Assembly: GCA_913063005.1 (NCBI GenBank)
Contig: CAJXZI010000087.1
Span: forward strand, 1 to 7,757
Direction: 5' to 3'
Source of the DNA: an uncultured Halieaceae bacterium
Lineage (GTDB): Bacteria; Pseudomonadota; Gammaproteobacteria; Pseudomonadales; Halieaceae
DNA length: 7,757 nt
The notes beneath the pieces are model-generated. The model had not been told where the DNA came from and ran no database searches. It was given only the letters and a program-made list of their open reading frames with translations. Made by a program: the position numbers and the translations under genes. Positions 1-5,416 of the stretch are shown here, piece after piece. The stretch's first letter is position 1. The number at the start of each line of letters is the position of its first letter.

Positions 1-187
1 GGTTATCGGTGGGTGTTGCGGTACCACGCCAGAGCATTTGGCCGCGATGGTTGAAGCACTCAACTCAACCCCTCCACGAGCGTTCGATGCTGAGGTAATG
101 ACAGAGCAGCTGGGTAGGGCGTGGCCAGACTTGCCGAGCCGTGGCGGCGAGGGTGGTGGACGCCGATCTCGTCGCCGCCAGGGTTGA
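1..187 (+). CDS. Homocysteine S-methyltransferase, C-terminal end (5' part outside window)
   Basis: The frame from base 2 is open from the window edge to a TGA and gives about 61 residues. It opens with GGCCGTTPEHLAAM. This is the C-terminal zinc-binding signature of the homocysteine S-methyltransferase family (Pfam PF02574: MetH N-terminal domain, BHMT, MmuM), in which the adjacent cysteines are two of the three zinc ligands that activate the homocysteine thiol. The family transfers a methyl group to homocysteine to make methionine in the cytoplasm. After about 30 more residues the protein ends in a Gly/Arg-rich tail (GGEGGGRRSRRRQG). It therefore stops soon after the catalytic barrel, unlike full-length MetH, which continues into folate and cobalamin domains. 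A stand-alone betaine- or S-methylmethionine-type enzyme, or a split MetH first subunit, would fit. The methyl donor cannot be read from this fragment. The gene converges on an asparaginase-gene remnant with about 10 bases between them. Confidence 0.85.
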   Translation, partial: VIGGCCGTTPEHLAAMVEALNSTPPRAFDAEVMTEQLGRAWPDLPSRGGEGGGRRSRRRQG

Positions 188-197
188 TGCTTAGGTC

Positions 198-335
198 TTA
201 GATTGCCTCGAAGCGTTTTTCTTCGCGGTTCTTCTGTACTCGGCTAGCCTCGAAAACCTGACCGCTCATAGCGATGTAAACGCCCGGTTTAGCGGTTACA
301 CAGCGGCCACAGCTATACGGATATTGAACCCCGGG
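198..335 (-). pseudogene. Remnant of a second asparaginase-like gene (3' end only, frameshifted)
   Basis: This stretch repeats the last ~135 bases of the intact asparaginase-like gene that follows, at an offset of 157 bases. By eye there are about a dozen substitutions and one single-base deletion, so identity is roughly 90%. Read on the minus strand, the last ~30 codons are intact and end in RVQKNREEKRFEAI, against RVRKNREENRFEAI in the full gene. Near the deletion (around 287) the frame is lost and an in-frame TAA appears. Several differences near the 3' end are synonymous (ATC/ATT, GCA/GCG, GAG/GAA, GTT/GTA), whereas further upstream Gly and Met codons have changed. The similarity fades around a perfect 12-base palindrome, AACCCCGGGGTT (327-338). 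No start codon or upstream domain remains, so this cannot make an enzyme. It could be the leftover of a tandem paralog or a scar of recombination with a related allele. Confidence 0.85.
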
Positions 336-354
336 GTTTATCTGAGGTTAGACG

Positions 355-837
355 TTAAATCGCTTCGAAGCGGTTTTCTTCGCGGTTCTTCCGTACTCGG
401 CTAGCCTCGAAAACCTGACCGCTCATAGCGATGTATACGCCCGGTTTAGCGGTTTGCACAGCGGCCACAGCCATACCCATATTGAACACGGCATCTGTGG
501 TTCTGAAACGTGCCGGCGTTAACGCACCTGTGAGCACAATGGTCTTTTCCGGAATGCCCTCGATCGCCTTTGCCGTCTCAGGCATGGTGTCAGTGCCATG
601 GGTAATCACGAAGAGCGTTCCTGGGTCGTTCTCGATATGGGATCGAATGCTGGCGCGGTCTTCTTCGGTCATTTCGATACTGTCTTTTTTCATCAGTGCG
701 ACGACGTCATAATCAAAGTCCACCAAGGCGTCGGTCAAGATGGCTGTTGCGATCGAGTCGCCCACTTCAAACTGGCTAAGCGCGTCGAAGTAGATCTTGT
801 CGATGGTACCGCCCGTTGAGATGAATTGGATCTTCAC
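355..837 (-). CDS. Single-domain asparaginase-like protein (160 aa)
   Basis: The 160-residue product matches only the N-terminal domain of the L-asparaginase family (Pfam PF00710). STGGTI at residues 7-12 carries the nucleophile Thr motif, and THGTDTM at 79-85 carries the Thr-Asp pair of the second catalytic motif. LTGALTP at 102-108 corresponds to the VGAMRP segment of classical enzymes. Full-length asparaginases are about 330 residues with a C-terminal domain. Here the protein stops just where that domain would begin. Short proteins of this kind occur in proteobacteria as asparaginase domain-containing proteins, so the length may be natural. Amide hydrolysis (asparagine or a related amide) is plausible but unproven, because the neighbouring C-terminal domain normally completes the active site in the tetramer. 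The start is a GTG with only a weak GGGA about 14 bases upstream. The 7-base repeat array begins 36 bases upstream of the start. No signal peptide is seen, so a cytoplasmic location is expected. Confidence 0.9.
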   Translation of the reverse strand: MKIQFISTGGTIDKIYFDALSQFEVGDSIATAILTDALVDFDYDVVALMKKDSIEMTEEDRASIRSHIENDPGTLFVITHGTDTMPETAKAIEGIPEKTIVLTGALTPARFRTTDAVFNMGMAVAAVQTAKPGVYIAMSGQVFEASRVRKNREENRFEAI

Positions 838-857
838 TGTTTTATCGATATCCCGAT

Positions 858-872
858 GAATTTCTTAAATTC
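858..872. repeat. Small inverted repeat between start codon and heptamer array
   Basis: GAATTT and AAATTC form a perfect 6-base inverted repeat with a 3-base spacer. It lies in the leader of the asparaginase-like gene, 21-35 bases upstream of its GTG, and abuts the heptamer array. It could be an operator half-site pair or a weak RNA hairpin. It is AT-rich enough to arise by chance. Confidence 0.35.
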
Positions 873-928
873 GCTTTCCGCTTTCCGCTTTCCGCTTTCC
901 GCTTTCCGCTTTCCGCTTTCCGCTTTCC
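873..928. repeat. Heptanucleotide tandem repeat, 8 perfect copies of GCTTTCC
   Basis: Eight uninterrupted identical copies of GCTTTCC (GGAAAGC on the minus strand) run from 873 to 928, with partial matches at both edges. The array lies in the 259-base gap between the SDR gene and the asparaginase-like gene, 36 bases upstream of the latter's GTG, so it is probably in that gene's promoter or 5' leader. On the transcribed-sense strand it is a purine-rich block. The unit is not a multiple of three and is not in a coding frame. Perfect copies imply recent expansion by slippage, so copy number probably varies between strains. Confidence 0.95.
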
Positions 929-1096
929 GACGGGGGCGCTTTTGTAATAATGATTTTAAAAAAATTTCTATAGCCTCTTCTCATTTCTGAGGACGCTCTT
1001 TGGGCGCTCCGTCGTAATCTAATGCCAATAGATGGTCTTGGTGCCTGGTCACAAACGTGGCGACCTAATCCTATGGTCGAGCGAACCCCGTTGTCA

Positions 1097-2071
1097 TCAT
1101 AACCCGGCTATCAAGGCTTCGGTTTCGCGCCATGTGCGTTCTGCGATCTCTGAATCGACAGCCCATTGCCTGACACCGGTAAAGGCGGTGCTATCGTCAG
1201 GGACAAGTTCAGAGATATTACAGTCCTCACAATACACGCCGCCCATATCATTTAGTGAACTTGCGGTGGCGGCCCAAAGTGATGTGGCACAGCCTTGGGT
1301 TGTTGTCTTAAACAATTTTGCGGCGACCTCCGAAGGGTTTCCGTCGGAATCTGTCCATCCAAACTCGGCCATCTCCGCATTACCGAGATGTCGCTGTAGC
1401 GGTGTAAAGATACCGCCTGGATGTACAGAGAATGCCCGTATGCCGTTGTTTTTCTCACGGCGATCCAACTGGACGGCCATCAAGGATTGCGCAGATTTTG
1501 CCTGACCGTAGGCTTGCCACTTATCGTAATCGCGGTGCTGGTAGTTCATGTCATCAAAGCGTACGGGACTCATTCGGTGAGCAATTGATGACAGCGTAAT
1601 AAGGCGTGCACCGTTGGCGTTACGGAGCGATGGGATCAATGTTTTCAGCAGCGTAAAATGGCCTACATGGTTAACGCCTAATTGCCACTCGAGTCCTTGC
1701 TCGGTGCGGCCAAGCGGACAGGCCATCACACCCGCGTTGAGGATGGCGAGATCGAGCTTTGAGTGGTTTTCCGCAAAGGTCTCACCAAATCTCGTCACTG
1801 AAGGTAAGTCTGCAAGATCCATAAATCCGATCTGTTCAGCGGGAATAATGCCTTCGAGGGATTTGACTGCGCGATCGACATCGCGCGAGGGAACAAACAC
1901 CTTAGCACCTGCAGCAGTCAACGCTCTTACCGTCTCAACACCAATACCGGAGTACCCCCCGGTGACGAGCGCAACTTTCCCCGAGAGATCTAGGCCTGCC
2001 ACCACTTCGCTGGCTTCGGGTTTGCTACTAAAACCTGTTTCGATCGGCTTTTGTTGTTCTGAGATACTCAT
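1097..2071 (-). CDS. Short-chain dehydrogenase/reductase (SDR) oxidoreductase, 324 aa
   Basis: This is a classical-type NAD(P)-dependent oxidoreductase with a Rossmann fold. The coenzyme motif TGGYSGIG is at residues 37-44, NAG at 112-114, the structural Asn of NHVGHF at 134, the catalytic serine region LSSIAH at 160-165, the catalytic YGQAK (Tyr188, Lys192) at 188-192, and HPG at 217-219. The length and the long C-terminal extension resemble the retinol-dehydrogenase/WWOX-like SDR branch. A CEDC pair of cysteines (281-284) sits in that extension and may bind metal or form a disulfide. The substrate cannot be predicted. A residue N-terminal of the motif carries a polar ~25-residue leader, and no signal peptide is visible. 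The ATG start has AGG about 8 bases upstream. No clear terminator follows the stop codon. Confidence 0.95.
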   Translation of the reverse strand: MSISEQQKPIETGFSSKPEASEVVAGLDLSGKVALVTGGYSGIGVETVRALTAAGAKVFVPSRDVDRAVKSLEGIIPAEQIGFMDLADLPSVTRFGETFAENHSKLDLAILNAGVMACPLGRTEQGLEWQLGVNHVGHFTLLKTLIPSLRNANGARLITLSSIAHRMSPVRFDDMNYQHRDYDKWQAYGQAKSAQSLMAVQLDRREKNNGIRAFSVHPGGIFTPLQRHLGNAEMAEFGWTDSDGNPSEVAAKLFKTTTQGCATSLWAATASSLNDMGGVYCEDCNISELVPDDSTAFTGVRQWAVDSEIAERTWRETEALIAGL

Positions 2072-2096
2072 ACGGGACCTGATTTTTAAGTTGTGA

Positions 2097-2126
2097 TTTA
2101 TGCCTATTCAAACACTCGAGTCACAA
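2097..2126 (-). promoter_or_regulatory. Candidate sigma-70-type promoter for the SDR gene
   Basis: On the minus strand TTGTGA (2121-2126) and CATAAA (2097-2102) are separated by 18 bases, and each matches 4 of 6 consensus positions. The -10 ends about 25 bases upstream of the SDR start codon. A/T tracts directly upstream of the -35 could act as an UP element. This was read by eye and was not scored. Confidence 0.35.
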
Positions 2127-2136
2127 TAGCGGTGAC
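2120..2136. promoter_or_regulatory. Operator-like dyad overlapping the SDR -35 region
   Basis: GTCAC and GTGAC form a perfect inverted repeat with a 7-base spacer, giving a 17-base site that covers the candidate -35 element of the SDR gene. Bound protein there would be expected to block transcription. No regulator gene is visible in the window, and a 5-base arm is short, so the call is tentative. Confidence 0.3.
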
Positions 2137-2165
2137 TTTTTTGCGCTCTTTTTTGCTCTGTTTTT
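2137..2165. repeat. Phased T-tracts (imperfect 12-base tandem repeat)
   Basis: Three T-runs start at 2137, 2149 and 2161, exactly 12 bases apart, inside imperfect repeats TTTTTTGCGCTC, TTTTTTGCTCTG and TTTTTGGTTCTC. On the minus strand these are A-tracts lying upstream of the candidate SDR -35. That is where UP elements or bent DNA commonly act. Confidence 0.55.
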
Positions 2166-2382
2166 GGTTCTCTTTATGGCACACCTTGCTTATGGCGTCC
2201 CTCGCGATACCTTTTCGGCCACTATTTTTTTCCCACTTGTTATGACGCCTCTCGTGGCACCTCTTGTGGCGCCGCGCAGAGACGTATTGGGTACTGCCTG
2301 TTTTATTGATTGACTCGCAAACGGCTAGGGCAGTGGCTACTCTGTCGCAAAGTGGGAGTGTGAGAAAAAGAAGGATAAACGC

Positions 2383-2814
2383 ATGTCGTTGGAAACAATA
2401 TTCAGCCTTTGTAGTGGCTTGGCGATGCTGGGATGGCTGGGATTGGCCGTCGCACCAAAAGCAGACCTCACGCGTCGTCTGTATCCCTCAGTCGTGGCGC
2501 CCATCATGCTCGGACTGGTTTACGCCTATTTGATGGTGAGCTTTCAGGGCGAGGCGCCGGCAGAGGGTGGCTTTGGGACTTTGGAAGAGGTCAAAGCACT
2601 CTTTAGTGTCGACGCTTTACTGCTAGCAGGGTGGATTCACTACCTGGCGTTTGATCTATTTATTGGTGCTTGGATTCTTAGAGATAGTCAGGATCATCAG
2701 ATTAACCATTTTCTGATTTTACCCTGCCTTTTCTTTACGCTCATGGCTGGACCCTTCGGTTTGCTTTTGTACCTTGGCTTGCGTGCTCTACTTCGAAGTA
2801 CTAACAAGGCTTAG
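2383..2814 (+). CDS. ABA4-like (DUF4281) integral membrane protein, 143 aa
   Basis: The product is a four-helix inner-membrane protein with predicted segments near residues 5-24, 37-54, 79-99 and 108-134. The stretches GGFGTLEEV (62-70), WIHYLAFDLFIGAW (84-97) and GPFGLLLYLGLR (123-134) match the ABA4-like/DUF4281 family as I know it. In plants ABA4 is needed for neoxanthin formation in the abscisic acid pathway. The role of the bacterial homologs is not established, and no carotenoid gene lies nearby here, so no xanthophyll function is claimed. The ATG start is supported by AGAAGGA about 8 bases upstream. The gene ends 4 bases before the oppositely oriented 79-residue gene, with no recognisable terminator in the gap. 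Confidence 0.85.
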   Translation: MSLETIFSLCSGLAMLGWLGLAVAPKADLTRRLYPSVVAPIMLGLVYAYLMVSFQGEAPAEGGFGTLEEVKALFSVDALLLAGWIHYLAFDLFIGAWILRDSQDHQINHFLILPCLFFTLMAGPFGLLLYLGLRALLRSTNKA

Positions 2815-2818
2815 CGAA

Positions 2819-3058
2819 TCACATCCAGTTAATTGCGCCGTAGCCCGTATTCACGGCGAGGAAAGTGAATAGCGCCATATTTCGCCGGTTTTGCCGGAGA
2901 TAGGCGCCGCCAACCGCAATCGAATATCCGACACACCAGAGTGCAAACGACAGCACTGGATCAAGCCACTTGGTCGTCATACCGACACCAGAAACTACGG
3001 TGATCACGAGAGTAATATTCTCCAATAGGGCGGCGCGAGGGTTGCTTGCCTCGGTCAT
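2819..3058 (-). CDS. Small hypothetical membrane protein, 79 aa
   Basis: I do not recognise this family. The short polar N-terminus (MTEASNPRAALLEN) is followed by three hydrophobic stretches near residues 14-31, 33-53 and 62-78. These are separated by a Lys-Trp-Leu-Asp turn and by a basic loop, RQNRRN (55-60), that would be expected to face the cytoplasm. A strong ribosome binding site, TAGGAGC, lies about 9 bases before the ATG, which supports translation. The gene starts 49 bases after the end of the broken SRPBCC gene on the same strand and is likely its operon neighbour. It converges on the ABA4-like gene. Confidence 0.7.
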   Translation of the reverse strand: MTEASNPRAALLENITLVITVVSGVGMTTKWLDPVLSFALWCVGYSIAVGGAYLRQNRRNMALFTFLAVNTGYGAINWM

Positions 3059-3107
3059 TATTCGATGCTCCTAAGCTAGAACTTCTTTTTAAGCGACAAA
3101 CGGGCTT

Positions 3108-3612
3108 TTAGCGACCATCAGCCGCCATTTCCGTGGCGCGTGCTTCGAGTGCGTCGATCACGGTTGCGTATGCAGGCTCTAACCATGATGAATCCCAAAA
3201 CCAGAGACCAATTCCGCGATCAAGTTCGTGTTGGACGACGCGAGTCCCACCCTCGACAGGCTCTAGCAGCCACTGATGATTAAAAGTAATGATGCCGGGG
3301 GTGCCGCCGTATTGGTGAATCTCCCGAAAGGGCCTTACCGCTTTGACGTTTGCAGACATCTCCACGAGCGCTCCCGTCGGAAACCGCACGGTATTGGTGA
3401 GCGAAGCGCCTTCCTCGTAGGCGCCATCAACACCGACGAAAACCGGGTTCCATTTCGTAGTAGCGTTCGGTGTCCGTCAGAATCTCCCAGATAACAGCAT
3501 CGTGGGTCTCAATGACACGCTCGACGTGGAAGGTTTTTGTTGTGAGGAGCGCTACTCCCAACAATACAACTATAAGGCTGGGTAGGCCCCATTTGAAAAA
3601 CGCCATGACCAA
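3108..3612 (-). pseudogene. SRPBCC/START-like protein with N-terminal anchor, broken by a +1 frameshift
   Basis: Two frames together encode one protein of about 167 residues. The first 53 codons give a hydrophobic anchor (about residues 4-24) and HVERVIETHDAVIWEILTDT, a typical SRPBCC opening. They then run into a stop as YYEMEPGFRRC. The other frame continues as WNPVFVGVDGAYEEG and through RFPTGALVEM, FNHQWLLEPVEGGTRVVQHE and a C-terminal helix, the usual course of the polyketide cyclase/START-like (PF10604-type) fold. Removing one A from GAAATGG (plus-strand TTT at 3453-3455) restores the family-like WNP sequence exactly at the break. This fold binds hydrophobic ligands, but the ligand is unknown. 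A TTG at 3610-3612 has GAAGG 7 bases upstream. An ATG two codons later is also possible but is poorly spaced. Either a real recent mutation or a sequence/assembly error explains the break. Confidence 0.85.
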
Positions 3613-3619
3613 GGTTTTA

Positions 3620-3643
3620 CCTTCAGTTGGTTGGACCTGAAGG
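3620..3643. promoter_or_regulatory. Hairpin that would cover the SRPBCC ribosome binding site
   Basis: CCTTCAG (3620-3626) and CTGAAGG (3637-3643) form a perfect 7-base stem with a 10-base loop, in the 61-base gap between the IDH stop and the SRPBCC start. In the minus-strand RNA the downstream arm contains the GAAGG that best fits as the SRPBCC ribosome binding site. The stem could therefore limit its translation. The following bases (TAAAACC) are not U-rich, so this is not a standard intrinsic terminator. Confidence 0.4.
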
Positions 3644-3673
3644 CGCCATCATAAAGACAACGGTAATGCCTTT

Positions 3674-5416
3674 TCAGTCGCTTTTCAGGTTCTCAGCTAT
3701 AGCGTCGAGGAAGCCGTGCATATCGACGATTCGTTCGCTCTCGGGATCGGTTGTCTTTCCCTTTAAGTCCCCGGTGATCGTACCTTGCGCGACGGTTTCA
3801 ATCAGTGCAGCTTTCAAACGAGCAGCGTAGTCATTGAGCGCTGCATTATCTTCTCGTATCGCGAGTTCTTCTAAGGCACTCGCAACTGCGAATATGAGCG
3901 CTGATGAGTTGAAGTTGGCCTCTTTACCGTCAGTCTCTAAATAGCGAAGGTACAAATCGTGGGCCGTTCCGTGAGGTGCCTCGAAGAGTTTGGTGCCATC
4001 CTTACTGATGATCACCGAGCTCGCCGTCGCAAGGCTACCGCCCAGGGCCGCTGAGATATCAGAGAAGATATCGCCATCCAGATTCTGCGCCGGGTAAAGT
4101 CCCCAACGAGGCGGATCACAGATCATCTTACTGAGCTGACGAGAGGGGCGCATAATCATGAACGAGGGGGGTGGCGTATCGAGCGCTGCCAATTCTTTCC
4201 TAATCTCCAAGATAATCGAGCTGTAAACTTCATCGTAGTTGACGAACTCACGCTTCAAGCCGAAATAGACTTCTTTCTTGTTGAGCGCCGCATCGTGAAA
4301 GACCTGGCTAACCCAGTCTTTGATCGCCTCGCGGTCGTTCGACATGAACAGGATAGGGTCCCCTTCGTCGACGTAGCGAGCGTGCTTTTCCTCGCCATCA
4401 ACGATCACCTTGATCACGCCTTTCTCGGGCGCTGGTGTGTTATAGCTACCGTATTGATCACCGCCGCCAGCACTCATCCGCGAAATAGAAACGTGGGCTT
4501 TGCGCTCAGGAAGGCCATAGCGCTTGAGCTGCTGTACGAGTTTGAAGAGCTTCATGCCACTGACGTTATCGGGCACTCCCCACAATGCGCGCTCAGGTGG
4601 GTTTGAAACAATCCGCGCGGCTTGTGCATCGATAAGTTCGTAGTGATAGGTAAGCCCCGCTGCAGCAACCTTGGCTTTGTAGTCTTGCTCGTAGATCTCT
4701 TCGATAGCCGCCCGCATGACGCCGTCGTAGCCGGAGACCACCGTGTCCTTTAGACCTAGATAGATATCGCGTTTCTCGTCGATTGCCCGTTGGAAGAATC
4801 GATGTGCCCACGCCTTGACGTCCTCTAGATCATTGGTGGCTAACATCCAAGGATCGCCTTTGTTGAGCGAACGTCGGTGTAGCTCAACCGGGTCGCCGCT
4901 TGACCCTACGAACATGACTTTGGCCACGCCCGTGGCATTGGACAGTTCGCTATAACTGAAGTCCAAGCCACCCGTTTCCATTGTGTCGACTTCGATGTCG
5001 CGATCGATCCAATCGGGACGAACACTCTTCAGATTTTTAAACTCGATGTCCTCGCGAGTGATGTTGCCGCTAATACCTTTTCGAATAGCGCCGTTAGGCG
5101 ATTTTGTGGCGAGGGGGTCAAGCGCCGATTCTTTGATATCGGGGTGCTTTGCGAGGAGGTCATCAAGCTGTGCGCGGTTGACGGTCATACCCGCATTTTT
5201 GATACCGACACCGTGCTCCTTCAGCGCAGCGATGGCGTCGTGAATCACCGTTCCATTACTGGTAAAGCGCTTAGGTGCAGATAGGTCGATTTCGACAAGT
5301 TTGATATCGAGCGGCAGCGAGACAAAGCGCGCCAAAATTTCGTTAAAAGCAACTTGTGCCATCTCATCGCCATGCAGAACAACGAGTGGCTTCTCGACCT
5401 TAATTTTTTCGCCCAC
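3674..5416 (-). CDS. Isocitrate dehydrogenase-type enzyme with duplicated clasp domain, 580 aa
   Basis: Oxidative decarboxylation of isocitrate to 2-oxoglutarate is predicted (IDH/IPMDH superfamily, IDH1-like). Numbering starts at the GTG. HGDEM (15-19) opens the Rossmann half. KSPNGAIR (105-112) and TRED (120-123) supply Ser106, Asn108, Arg112 and Arg121. A clasp/small-domain segment then occurs twice, at about 136-286 and 306-448. Copy 1 has GLKDT (Lys223, Thr225) and LID (Asp263). Copy 2 has SISR (Arg313) and GDQY (Tyr322). NLDGDIFSD (445-453) gives the metal-binding Asp449/Asp453. The coenzyme loop is HGTAHDL (482-488). IDH1 is ~414 residues and monomeric IDHs ~740, so 580 is intermediate. 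I chose the GTG at 5414-5416 because AGGGGG lies 6 bases upstream and the next residues match the usual IDH N-terminus. An upstream in-frame TTG at 5495-5497 would add 27 residues unlike the family. The protein is cytoplasmic. The downstream SRPBCC and 79-aa genes may be in the same operon. Confidence 0.9.
   Translation of the reverse strand: MGEKIKVEKPLVVLHGDEMAQVAFNEILARFVSLPLDIKLVEIDLSAPKRFTSNGTVIHDAIAALKEHGVGIKNAGMTVNRAQLDDLLAKHPDIKESALDPLATKSPNGAIRKGISGNITREDIEFKNLKSVRPDWIDRDIEVDTMETGGLDFSYSELSNATGVAKVMFVGSSGDPVELHRRSLNKGDPWMLATNDLEDVKAWAHRFFQRAIDEKRDIYLGLKDTVVSGYDGVMRAAIEEIYEQDYKAKVAAAGLTYHYELIDAQAARIVSNPPERALWGVPDNVSGMKLFKLVQQLKRYGLPERKAHVSISRMSAGGGDQYGSYNTPAPEKGVIKVIVDGEEKHARYVDEGDPILFMSNDREAIKDWVSQVFHDAALNKKEVYFGLKREFVNYDEVYSSIILEIRKELAALDTPPPSFMIMRPSRQLSKMICDPPRWGLYPAQNLDGDIFSDISAALGGSLATASSVIISKDGTKLFEAPHGTAHDLYLRYLETDGKEANFNSSALIFAVASALEELAIREDNAALNDYAARLKAALIETVAQGTITGDLKGKTTDPESERIVDMHGFLDAIAENLKSD

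Larger units (their letters stand above)
2072..2382. other. Divergent intergenic region between SDR and ABA4-like genes
   Basis: The 311 bases separate two divergently transcribed genes. The left part holds the candidate SDR promoter, the dyad and the phased T-tracts. The right part (about 2170-2380) must carry the promoter of the ABA4-like gene, but I see no convincing -10/-35 pair. It contains related short phrases (TGGCGTCCCTCGC, TGACGCCTCTCGT) that look like a decayed repeat. A 45-codon open frame at 2176-2313 has no ribosome binding site and is not called. Confidence 0.5.

Noticed and set aside
1000..1020. GGACGC/GCG-TCC hairpin as the SDR terminator
   Set aside because: The stem has a bulge, no U-tract follows on the minus strand, and it lies about 80 bases beyond the stop codon.
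1032..1505. 157-codon plus-strand open frame
   Set aside because: It is the opposite strand of the SDR gene, whose motifs are unambiguous. The peptide resembles no family.
2176..2313. 45-codon open frame on the plus strand upstream of the ABA4-like gene
   Set aside because: It has no ribosome binding site (the preceding bases are pyrimidine-rich), the peptide has no recognisable character, and it overlaps what should be promoter DNA.
2789..2800. Perfect palindrome TACTTCGAAGTA near the ABA4-like stop codon as a bidirectional terminator
   Set aside because: The stem is short with no GC-rich core and no T-tract on either side. It lies within coding codons.
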